NCBI GenBank assembly: GCA_030734395.1
Contig: JAUZTG010000041.1
Coordinates: 1,798,001 to 1,862,000 of the forward strand
Direction: 5' to 3'
From: Sarocladium kiliense
Lineage: Eukaryota > Ascomycota > Sordariomycetes > Hypocreales > Sarocladiaceae
DNA: 64,000 nt
This document shows positions 12,578-22,627 of the stretch, piece by piece (positions within the stretch are counted from its first letter, which is position 1; every line of letters starts with the position of its first letter). A program made the translations under genes and the position numbers. The notes below the pieces were generated by a model. The model was not told the DNA's origin. It saw nothing but the letters and a program-made list of their open reading frames with translations, and made no database searches.

Positions 12578-13472
12578 TGAGGGCAAGGTGAAGACACAAG
12601 GTTGTCTTCATAGGTTTCATACTGTTTCACTTATGGAGAAAGTCAGCAACACATTTCAGCCGGGGATTATTTAATTTGGCATGCGTGGCGCATAGTTTGG
12701 AAACGGGTTTCTTTTCACATCACACGGTGATATCTACGGTAGCACGACTCATACCCTTCGAAATGACTGGTAGAATGTTGGATTTTAGAGCAACAATCGT
12801 CAGCTTTGGCCCAGTAGACAGGTTAATATTCATTACATCTCTTCAGACTCTGTGAAAGAATGTTGCCTTGTCATGTCATCCAGCCTCAATGCTTTTTGTC
12901 CCACGCCATGCCGCCCCAACATGATGACGACAATATATTGATGTCTAGCCCATATCAAGGCTGCAGGTGTGGGGAGGGAGGCATGAGGTCTTGTCGTGAA
13001 GAGACTTGCTTCCTGTTTCCGACCAACACGATTACTAGAACGTCGTCGCCAACGCAAGCGCTGCCATAACGGCGCCGTGGCGTCTATCTTGTCCACCGAT
13101 ACTACAGCAGACGTGGCTCTGCTCGGTGGGATTTCCGTGATCATCACTCATTTTGAAGTTTCGGTGCTTGTGGAGGTACAACTTCACTAGCAAGTCAGCA
13201 GCTTCACACGAACTATGAAGGCAACTGCTCTGTTGATTCCTCAGGGACTTTACTTGTTTCTCTCTGCCTCCGAGGCCCTTGAATGGTCGACTATTGCCGC
13301 CTGAGCATGCTTTCCGTCCACTAGCAATAATGATTTGCACAACCCCTCCTGTAGGCTCTGTCCATCAACACCTTCAGTATAGTTATTGGGTCCGCCCAAA
13401 GCAACGTAATTTCTTCGCCTTGTGTCTTAAGATCCCACTATAGCCATAGCTGACTACACAAGCATCGTCGCT
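12578..13472. other. Convergent intergenic region, no gene recognised
   Basis: This is 3' sequence of the GT2 gene (plus) and of the J-domain gene (minus). Overlapping short frames exist on both strands but none carries a recognisable motif. Confidence 0.5.
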
Positions 13473-14042
13473 TCAAGATGATAGTGGGGAACGGAACTTG
13501 TCGGCCTCCTTCTTCCACTTCTCGGCAGTCTCTCGAGCCTTCTTGGCCTTATTCTGGTATATCTCAGCTGTCTTGCTGGCCTGGTCGGCTAGACCCTGGT
13601 ATTTCTCGGCCACCTTGTGAGCGTTGTTCTCTTGTTCCAGCAAAACAGGGCGGTCTCCTGGTCATTGAATTTGTCTTTGCCCGTGCATCGTTTCTTCGCC
13701 TGTGCCCTTGGGTCCTGAGCTAAGGTAGCTTCTCGGTCATGCTTCCTCTTGCGGCTGGGGCGTGTCTGTTTCTTGTGCAGTTCCTCGTCATACTGATTTC
13801 TCGTTTCGGTGTTCAAAAGGACTACGAAGGCTTCCCTGGTGGATTCAAATCCAGGTGACCTCTTGACCCCTCTGTGGACGTCTGGGCGGTGCTCAAGGGC
13901 AAGTTTCCTGCATTTGCTTAGTACTGTGCGTAAACTCTCCAGAGCCATGACCTTACTGGTACCGCTCGACAACTTCCTTCCTCGTGGCATTCTTAGCGAT
14001 GCCCAGCACTTCGTAATGGGTCTTCGTCTTGAAGGTATCCAT
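13473..14042 (-). CDS. Small J-domain (DnaJ-like) protein with an apparent frameshift
   Basis: The protein opens with THYEVLGIAKNATRKEVVERY, the first helices of a J domain. A 49-nt intron (13908-13956) leads into QKLALEHRPDVHRG and AFVVLLNTETRNQYDEELHK, the rest of the domain. The family's His-Pro-Asp triad reads Arg-Pro-Asp here, so stimulation of Hsp70 ATPase is doubtful. A basic stretch (SRKRKHDRE) follows. After ...NDQETALF at about 13650 the frame breaks. One base later a second open frame reads LEQENNAHKVAEKYQGLAD and on through a Lys/Glu/Ala-rich coiled coil to the stop at 13473. The break sits in a run of four T in the coding strand. Read strictly, the protein ends about 20 residues later with an unrelated tail. 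It could be a real truncation, a pseudogene or an assembly error. The start at 14042 directly precedes the J domain. Confidence 0.7.
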
Positions 14043-15230
14043 CTTGTTCACCTTGGGGCAGCTCGATCTGACTGTGGCGAAAGGAGGTAGTGCTGCTGGG
14101 AGGTAAGCCTTACTGAAATGCCCTCCAAGAACAGTTATCACGTACCTTGAGTTACGGGTGTTTTCTACATCGACTGTGTTGAAAAGGTGAAGTTCAGTGG
14201 TTGAGATTGAGGATGGAAGGGTGCAGCGGAGAGATTTACGAGGAGAAGTTGAGAAAAAGAAGAACGGTGAGACGAGTCAGATGGGAAGAAGAGCAAGATT
14301 AGGGAAGAGTAAGATAGGCAGAAGGAAAGGTCGGAAAGGGGAAGATAGTAAGGAAGCGATAAGGATGAGAAATTTGAGGAGAGAGGCCAAGATAGCAAAG
14401 TTCATCGACACCTTTGAGAGGTACTCTCATAACTTCGCGATGTGGTGATGGCAGCCAAGCATCCAGGCCAGCTTCAGGAACTGCTGAGCTGGCGGCTCGG
14501 CTCAAAGAAGGGCGAAACAAGACATTTTAGGACCGTAGTCGTAACGAAGCGAAATATGGAAACGCCCTTGGCGATTGTATTGGGCCGTACTGGGACGCAG
14601 AGGAAGAGGGGAGAGGAAATGCTCGTAAGCGAGCCATCCTGGTTTGCGGCTCAGCTGGACGCTCGTTCGCGGTCGACACCTCAGTCATATCTAGTGACCG
14701 ACTGCAAGCTCTAGGATCTGATGGCAGGCACTTTGAGTCCGAACGTATCGAAATGTGGCTACTCATGCAGAGCCTCCCGCCCCGCTGAGAGTTATAATTG
14801 TCTGTCCCGCGAAGGTCATATCGTGAGCGCATCATTCCATACTTGCATAAACAAAAGCACGAGTATAGATGCCTGCATTGAGGTATTGTATACCGTTCAT
14901 GACAGCTTATGCATAATGATCAATCTTCCTCGAAGCACGTGATGCTCTTCAAGTTCTTCGAGTATATAAACCTCTTCTCCCCCCTCACTTCTCCATCATC
15001 TTCCCTCACCCCTACACCTCTGCTCGCTCGAGCCCCCTCTCAAAAGCTGTTCTGGACTGCAGGTAAGTCTTTCATCTGTCGTACAACTCTCCCGGGGACT
15101 CACCCAAGCATATCTGGGATGTCTCCTTTCCGATAGCCTCAAATTCGATGATAGGGAGCACTGACAGATGTCAGCAACGCAATCTCTACTCGCACCGTAT
15201 CGTTAAAAAAAGAAGACCAGCTCGATCACC
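14043..15230. other. Divergent promoter region between J-domain and DUF3716 genes
   Basis: About 14190-14400 is strongly purine-rich on the plus strand (pyrimidine-rich in the J-domain transcript direction), as in leaders of fungal genes. Nearer the plus-strand gene there is a TATA-like box and a possible 5'-UTR intron (donor GTAAGT at 15063, acceptor ctgacag ending 15167). No further coding sequence was recognised. Confidence 0.5.
14963..14970 (+). promoter_or_regulatory. TATA-like box upstream of the DUF3716 gene
   Basis: The sequence TATATAAA is followed directly by a C/T-rich tract of about 60 nt, the usual arrangement of a fungal core promoter and transcription start. It lies about 260 nt before the proposed ATG at 15231. 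Confidence 0.45.
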
Positions 15231-16088
15231 ATGTCTGAGGACGGGCTTTTTGTCAGCGGTGCTTCGGATGCTGCTTCAGATGGAAGCCCCTGCGGCTGAC
15301 GAGACACTGCTGCGGTATATCCAGCACAACCGCACTAATCTTGGGCTTCCCGAAGAAGTCGATGGCTACAAATTGCCTGATCCCAACGAGGCGTTCTACT
15401 TCGACGATCCTAAAGATGTCCCAGCCATCACCAGCAAAGTCTGGGCCCAGGCGGGGCTAAAGAGCACGACGAAGGCGATCTCCTACTTCAACAGCGAGGA
15501 GGCAGAAGGGCTGGTAAGTTGCCTAAGGGTAATTTTGTCGTCAGTACTGATTTCCCGTAGCCTAAACGAGTCATTGTTCCTCGCCCTGCGAAAACTCAGG
15601 ATGCCGGAAGATTCGGCTACAAGACCGTCTCAGGTGACCTTGCGATCAAGGCCGATGCTGTCTACAAACACATGTACGGCAATGCGAAGACGGGGATTGA
15701 TAGTGACAGCAAGCCTTGCACAAGATGTCTGGGGAGTGTGGCCCTTTCGCGATCTACGTGGTCCTGGACGGCATCTCCCACGGCTGCTCCAATTGCCATT
15801 ACACTGGCGACAACCCGCGTTGCTCTGTCAACCCTAATGGTAAGTCCAAAAGAACCACCGACGCACTCATTGGATATGCTAACACTTCTTAAAGCCAAAA
15901 TTCATCATCCCGAGGACGAGACAGATCAGCAGAACAATACTGTCGAGGTGACGCCTGCTCAGCTCCAGAAACTGCAGGAAGTGATGCAGGAAATGAAGAA
16001 GCAAATGACAGAGCGCTTCAGTCAACTCGATACATCAGTTAGGGAGCTCAGCACCGCCCGTGGTCGCAAGCGTCGCTTTTCTGACTGA
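15231..16088 (+). CDS. DUF3716-type Cys-rich protein with two apparent frameshifts
   Basis: Three exons (15231-15513, 15561-15839, 15895-16088) have clean splice sites. The middle exon reads KPCTRCLG, and after a one-base shift continues GECGPFAIYVVLDG, GCSNCHYTGDNPRCS. This is the CxRC...GPF...CxNCxY...RCS layout of DUF3716, a domain of unknown function common in filamentous ascomycetes. The last exon gives an amphipathic segment (LQKLQEVMQEMKKQMTERFS) and a basic tail (RGRKRRF), perhaps a nuclear signal. The ATG at 15231 has a strong context (ACCATGT) but its frame hits a stop at 15297. The frame that continues (ADETLLRYIQHNRTNLG) is reached if one base of a CCCC run (about 15287-15290) is extra. 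A base missing from GGGG near 15731-15734 explains the second break. With both changes the phases close exactly and predict 251 residues. Alternatively translation starts at a weaker internal ATG. Confidence 0.65.
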
Positions 16089-16862
16089 AACTGAGGGACC
16101 GTTAAGGGACCATCTTCGACGGGTTGCATTCCGGCTCACGAACCTTGGTTAGCAGATTTGAGGAATTGTGGCTGTTTGTTCAAGGCATTGGTTGACGATG
16201 TCTGTATGTTTTGAAGATTTTGGTTTCATGATACCAACATACTTAGGAGTTCAGGACACATATATGGATCGAGCATAAAGGCATCGTCGTTAGCCAAGAT
16301 GAGGCGAAGGGACGATGTTCTGCACCAAAAGGGCTGTGCAGAAAAGGGCAGGACAAGGCAACACTGTCCGGACTTGCACCGAGTTGTAGTACTTGAATGT
16401 AAAATGAGGCTTTCGCTGCTCGTCACAAGCAATTAATAATGGAAGTGAGGTGAAGTCAGGTGACAAATGTGCTGATCCCATGCACGGATGCACCAGCAAC
16501 GGTCGTGGGCTGGGAGGGTGGCGGTTCCGGACAACCAACGCAACATGACGATAAAAGGCTGACAATGCCCTTCTCTGAGTGTGAATATGAATATCACACA
16601 TACGAGCGTGAAGCAGCGGGCACCTACAATCTTGCAAGGCTGAACCCTCCTGGATGGAATAAGGTAGTCGGGACTTACACCGAAGCCACACCGGGGCTGC
16701 CTCTAGGTGTGGCGGCTCGTCCCGCGTGCCCCACTCGGCCGTAATCTCACCGACCCGCGCCTCAGCTCCGTCATTCCCCCTTGTCTTGCCCACCGGTCAC
16801 CCCGAGTCCGGTCTGCATCTGCCCAACTGTGCTGTGTGAGACAAGACGGCATCTCAAGCGCC
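16089..16862. other. Intergenic, no gene recognised
   Basis: This is 3' sequence of the DUF3716 gene and promoter of the CorA-like gene. Frames on both strands are short and unmotivated. Confidence 0.5.
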
Positions 16863-19800
16863 ATGTCGGCAACCGCGCCTCCAGGCAGTCGTCACCCAAG
16901 GCCGCGACCGACGTCCTCCTTCAATACAAGCCGCAGGCCCGTTAGTTACCCCTTACTCTGTGTTCACCAGCGTTCCTGACAAGCGTCACAAGCAGTATCA
17001 TCCAGGGTCAAATAATGCCTACACAAGAACGAGCAACCATGCGTCACGGCCTTGGCGCGCTGAAGCTCTCTATTCGCGCCGGGAAGATGACCGTCCTCCC
17101 ATTATCATAAGTAGAGAGGTATACACGACGTCTGAACGCGAGTATCCTCGTGTTGCTACAAGAGAAGCCGCGCCTGTCACCGTCACGACTCGCTACCGCG
17201 ATGTATCAGAGTCAGAAAGTGATGCAGATGACGTAAAGCCACCCAGGCAGAGGCCTCGCTCGAGAAGTCCTCCACGCGAACCGCCATGGAGAGATGACGA
17301 CGAAGACGTGCGCTGGGCAGCTGAAGACGACCTCGTCGATGCGGATACTTACCGACAATTCAGTCTTTCTTGGTTGGCTGACCTCAATTCTTCTGCTCAC
17401 GACGGAGAGTCGTCCGACATTGATACTGTCCCGGATGACAAGACGGTCTCAACACAAGATAAGCCCACCATGAAAGGGGCCAAGGGCGTGCAGGCCTATA
17501 GCTCATGGTATAGTGGGACAGCTGATATAGGAGGCGACCATGGTGCAAATATCACGGAGCTTCACGATCCCCAGAACCAGACTCGACCCTTACTTCGGTG
17601 GCTGTAAGTACATTAGAAAGCAAGCGACGGTACAGCGAGCTGATGATCCTTTAGCCACGTGCCCCAGACGGTCATGAACTTCGAGACGTTTTGGGTAAGT
17701 CTCGTAGCATCACTCATACTGATGCCTGACACTTCTGACACACCCATCAGGACGAGGTAACCTCACAGCCGGGATTCTCGGAAAATGAGAAGGCTGCTCT
17801 GGCCAAGCTGCGAGGCCACCTAAGGAAGAACTTCATCAAAGCTCGGTACAATCCCAAGGGCGAGAAAGTTGGCTACATGCTTCCGAAGGTTGTCGAGATT
17901 CCTCTGTCTTCTCACCGGGAAGAGAAGGATACAGCCAAGACTTCACCGCCACCGCAGCAGTCTGTCAAGTGGGTGTGCCTGGAGTACTTCTCTTTGCACA
18001 AGTACAGAGGGCTGTCAGCTGGGTCAAACCAGACCCTCTTCCCGTCACAGACTTTGCTGCAGGCACATTACTCCAGGACGAGCCGGGAACGAGATATGGA
18101 ACAAGCTGTGAGCTTGCTGGGGAATGCATCGGCAAACGAGTGCTTCCATATTGAACAGCTATGGGCCCTGGTACTCAACAGTGCGTTTGCTTGTTAGTTA
18201 TGCGATACTCATCAACTGACTTTTATAGACCACCTCATCACCTGCGGGAACATATCTCAGAGCGAACTACAAGGGGACACCATCACAATCGCGTCCGAAC
18301 CATTACGGGACTCGGCCACCACCTCTGGGCGGATTCTTGTGTCCCTCGCCGACTCTGCTCACTGGGTATTTTCGTCTGACGAGTGCGGGACGTGGTTCGT
18401 AAGTCTCGCGCGTCCTTCTACGGCACTAATAGGACATCCTACTTACATGACAGCAGGAGTTCATTGCCCATTTCCGCGACTTTTGGCCGCAAGATCTAGT
18501 GTTCAAGCACAGAGACAAGCAAATACAACCGGAAAACTGGCCGAAGCTGCTGAAGATGGCTGAAAGGTCCCGGGCACCACTTGCTATCGCTCTCAGCGTG
18601 GAGTAGGTCAGCCTGATGAGGGAATCGACTGCATCTATACTGACCAAGCCACGCAGACCTGCGACTCCGTCCGTGGCACGCATCACTCTGAAGCCACTTG
18701 AGAATGAGAGCAGACCATCCAACAGTCTGAAGGCCACGGTGCCATCACTTGAACCCTCTACTAACATCCACGTATTGACGCTTTTGCCTGACGCCGACCT
18801 GTCGCAAAACTCCTTCAATAAAGTGGAGGAGCAACTCAAAGGGCTTGAGAAGTTCATAGGCCAACAATGCCCCTATTCTGACTCAAAGGCCTATAAGACG
18901 TGCGAGGTTGCGACCCGCGCTGAAGTACATGAGCATTTGGAGTCAATGGCTATTAGGGTGAATAAGCTTGATGATAGCCGCATCAGAACCCTCTACGAGG
19001 AAGCCATCGAGCTGTACAACTATGCCGAGACGGTGTTTGAGCTATTCTTGCCCGTGACATTCGATGGTCCAACGACGAGGAAATACTGGGGAGCGATCAA
19101 ACTACTGACGCTGGTGAGCTGGCCATTCTCCTCTGTCAATAAGATGAAAGAAGCTGACAAAGCGTTCGAAGATCCCTGAACTTGATGCTAATTACACAGG
19201 AGCGACATCGCCGAGATCCGTCACAGACATTCGGCTCTTCCTGCGCAACACGGCCCGGGATATTGAGCAGTTCCAGAAGATCATGAAGTACGCCTCTAAG
19301 GAACAACGCATGAGCCTGAAGCCGAACCGAGAGCTGATCACAGCCTGGCTGCACGTTCTCTCGGCATTGGTCGGCCCAGCATCCTGGTTCGGACATGTTG
19401 AACAGGCTGAGGCGCTGATCGCAGAAGGCCTGGAGACAATGGTCCGGAGTACGTCAGATATCGAGCTGCAAGATAAGGTTGCTATTATGCCGGCGGAACT
19501 CTGGACTCTCATGGCTATTCGTTTGCTTGGAAACCAGAATAGTGGCTCTGATGATGTGGTTGAGACCTACTCCCAGTACCTCAGCTCGTTGGTACGTCGA
19601 TAGCCACATCGACGAGCATGACCTTTAACTAACAGTGCTTTAGGATACAAACATCAGGGATAAGCCGTCTGATCGCTCCTTGCAGCGCAGTATTGATCTC
19701 GTTCAACAAGAGATCGGAGTGATCAAGAACACCCTCAGCAATCAGCAGAATATCATCAGCTCCCTCCGTATTCCTGCACAGGGGAGATCCCACACGAGAC

Positions 19801-20564
19801 CACACCACCGATCTACCGAGCCAGACAATCAATTCACGAGTCGGCCATACAGACCAGCTGTGCCCCGTTACGACCGCTACGAAAGGACCGGGAATCCTTT
19901 CGCAGACCCTCCGAACGGCGACAACGGCTTTGGATTCAACCCGAAGTTTACCCTGGATCTGAACGCCCTGTTTCTCGCCGATTGCCGGGCTATCATCGAG
20001 CAGCGCGCTGATGAGTTCCGAAGATACGGATGGTACGCCGAAGATCTCGGCAAAGCCATCGCAAACAAGGTAGACTGGACCAAGGACCGCCAAGAGAACG
20101 CCATCTACGCATTCACGATTGTGACGATTGTATTCTTGCCCATCAGCGCGGTATCCAGTATTTTTGGGATGAATACCTCGGATGTGAGGGATATGGAACA
20201 GGGACAGTGGCTATACTGGGCCGTAGCGCTGCCTGTCACGTTTGGCATCATACTTGGAGGGCTTTGGTGGATGGGTGAGCTGGATACGGTGGCTGGGTGG
20301 TTTACGGGACGCAGGAGGAGACTGCCGGTGCCCGCTGGGGCGGTGGAGGAGTATGCCTCGCAGCCTTTGGTTGCCCCGGCAGGAAGGCCGTTAACCTGGG
20401 TGAAGCCTGAGCAGCGGACGCCGAGACGTCGGAGAGGGAGTCAAGTGGACTATTACTACAGTGATGACGATGAAATCGATGTGCGCATCGCAAATGTCCG
20501 GGAGTCGAGACCTTCATACGGAACTGGACCTTTATACCTATCGCGGAGAAGGCGATATGATTGA
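16863..20564 (+). CDS. CorA-like Mg2+/divalent-cation transporter family protein
   Basis: This is a large fungal member of the CorA/ZntB-like family. The N-terminal part is hydrophilic, Arg/Ser/Asp-rich and probably disordered. A long soluble region contains HVPQTVMNFETFW and YNYAETVFELFLPVTFDGPTT. A helical segment (ITAWLHVLSALVG..) precedes two C-terminal membrane helices (about 20110-20280) with the signature FGMNTSDVR between them, the counterpart of the CorA GMN loop. The tail is basic and acidic. The start at 16863 was chosen because exon 1 (16863-16940) splices in phase to 16993. Further introns lie near 17604-17654, 17697-17750, 18182-18230, 18397-18457, 18605-18656, 19114-19199 and 19597-19643. 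The intron at 19114-19199 has an excellent branch and acceptor (TGCTAATTACACAG) but joins two frames out of phase by one base. A one-base indel or an unusual acceptor near 19267 would explain it. Confidence 0.78.
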
Positions 20565-20724
20565 GAACAGGATAGTAAATCATTTCAGAATGTATATTCA
20601 AAAGGCTATGTTGATAGCCCAAGAGACCCATGACACAACTCCAAAGCTAACCAAATTTGACAAATGTAAATCAGAGTACAATAGTCAGAACATCATATCA
20701 TAAAGGCGGCCGTTAAAGTCTCAT

Positions 20725-21475
20725 TCAGAATCGATCATCATAATAGCGTCGTCGCTCCCGGCGTTCCGGCTCCTCCCAGTACTGATGTTGAACGTGGTCA
20801 CGCCTTGGTGGCTCATCGCAATAATCGCGACGGTACGGGTCCCGAGGCTGCTCCCAGTACTCTCTAATGCGACGGTCATGAATGACCTTGGTGCGGTCCT
20901 CCTCCTCAATGACCTTCCTCGGCGGTGGTGGGGGAGGAGGCAGGTATTTCACAGTTTCGTGATGGTGGTGCACGGCATAAGGAACCTTGACCTCAACCGG
21001 AACCTCAACAGGGACCTCGACGGGGACTTCGACCCTGCGCTCTCGCTCACGGTAGACGGGATAAGGAACAGGAACGACCCTCTCCTTCTCGATGTAGACC
21101 TCGCGGGTATGGTGGTGATCACGGCTGTGCGAGCGGGAGCGGCGACGGCGACGGCGCTTCTCAGGCTCGACGTCAACGCTGATGACTTCGATGTCGGGCT
21201 CAGGCTCAACGACCGGAGGTGGTGGTGGAGGCGGAGGGAGAGGAAGTACGACCGGCGGTGGTGGTGGTGGAGGGGTGGGCTCGCGGGGAGGCTCTGGCTC
21301 CGGCTCGGGGGGGACGTAGGTGGTGATGCTGCGACGGACGGTGGTGATATCCGGATCAGGAGGAGAGAGATAGAAGCGGCGCTTGGGACCGCGGTACTCC
21401 TTTGTGACTGGTAGAGAGTGATATGTTAGCCGGAGGGTCCGGTGGGATGAGCTCAGAGTGATACGACTCACCCAT
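20725..21475 (-). CDS. Pro/Arg-rich low-complexity protein of unknown function
   Basis: I do not recognise a domain. The likely start is a four-nucleotide first exon (ATGG, 21472-21475) spliced through a 64-nt intron (21408-21471, donor GTGAGT) to give MVTKEYRGPKRRFYLSPP. The 228-residue protein contains two polyproline tracts (PTPPPPPPPVV, LPPPPPPPPVV), a run of six Arg followed by RS dipeptides (RRRRRRSRSHSRDHHH), a four-residue repeat VPVE in three to four copies, a third polyproline tract and an Arg/Tyr/Glu-rich tail ending RRYYDDRF. Such composition suits an intrinsically disordered scaffold or RNA-associated protein, but that is only inference. It converges on the CorA-like gene with 160 nt between stops. 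Confidence 0.65.
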
Positions 21476-22627
21476 AGCGACGGAAGCGAGAGTTCAAAGC
21501 GGCCGTTTTGGTGGTGTGATATGAATTTGAATGTGGAAGAAGATATGGTAAAAGTCGAAATTGATCGTGTGGAAGGACGAAAGATATGAAAAGACTGGGA
21601 GCCTGCTGATGCACAGCCCTCGAGAGGTGGTTGGTCGGGTGGTAAGCAGCTTAAACGTGACCAAGGCGTGGTGTCAACGGGCGGCGGGCACCAACGATGA
21701 GTGGAAACCCAAAGACAACGCTCAACCCAAAAGCTTAGCACCAGGAACAGGCCGTTTGATGGATTAAGGCACGAGGGAATTCGACAGGAGGATAAAAAGG
21801 GGGCCGGAATGTTGATTGGGGGGTAGTGGTGACGCTCGTCACGAGCCGATGCGACGCCGAGTCGACGATGACGTTGGGCAGCAGAATCAAGATTTAGGCG
21901 AGGGCCCCGCACTGAAAGCACGTAAAGTGGTTTGCTGCGGTGCGGTACTGCAGGTGATGGCAGGAGGTGCTGGTAGTGGTGGGGGCAGAGGACCCTCAAT
22001 CATGGGGTCATCCTTGTTCGCCTTGGCAGTTTGTAGATGGGCTCCAGGATCTGGGATCGTGGATGGGCTGAAATGCAGTCTGAGGCCAGTGGGATGGGTG
22101 ATATCCAGTGCTGTTGGGCGAATTGACGAGCGGTGAGGAGTCGGTATTCGTGGAATGAGAGGTTGAAGCCTGTCGTGCCTGGATTACATAATGCGTCGGC
22201 ATCGTACATCAGCATCGTGTTGCTTCCACTGCCATACGGGGGATCTACAAATCACCATGCCAGATGCTATTGCGAACCTGACTTCCCTTCTTTTCTCAAT
22301 CATGTTTGGTTCTTCGATGCGCTGTCTGTGCTTTAGTAGCACCTCCGACTGGTGATGACTGACCCTGAGGTACAGACCACACCAAGGTCCTCGGTATTCT
22401 TTGCAGGCTTTTCAGTGAAAAGATGTCCTTTTTTTGGGGCATCTATGATAAGAGAGTACTATTCCGTGAGTATTTGTGATCCTGCGCGCTCGTGCTTGCT
22501 GAAAGAAGGCAGGAAATCGCAAAAAGTGGTCTGTGCCATTTGCTCCAGACCCGTGGTATCATCCATCCCCGTCCTTCCCTTGCAATTGCCATTACACCTT
22601 TCCCTTATTCTTCTTCCCTTGAATTAT
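21476..22627. other. Promoter region of the Pro/Arg-rich gene and 3' region of GT31
   Basis: A minus-strand frame stays open upstream to 21999, but its translation upstream of the spliced start is low-quality and I treat it as leader. Nothing else recognised. Confidence 0.45.

Noticed and set aside
20785..21414. Plus-strand Arg/Trp/Asp-rich frame
   Set aside because: It is the antisense of the polyproline and Arg-rich gene; composition alone keeps it open.
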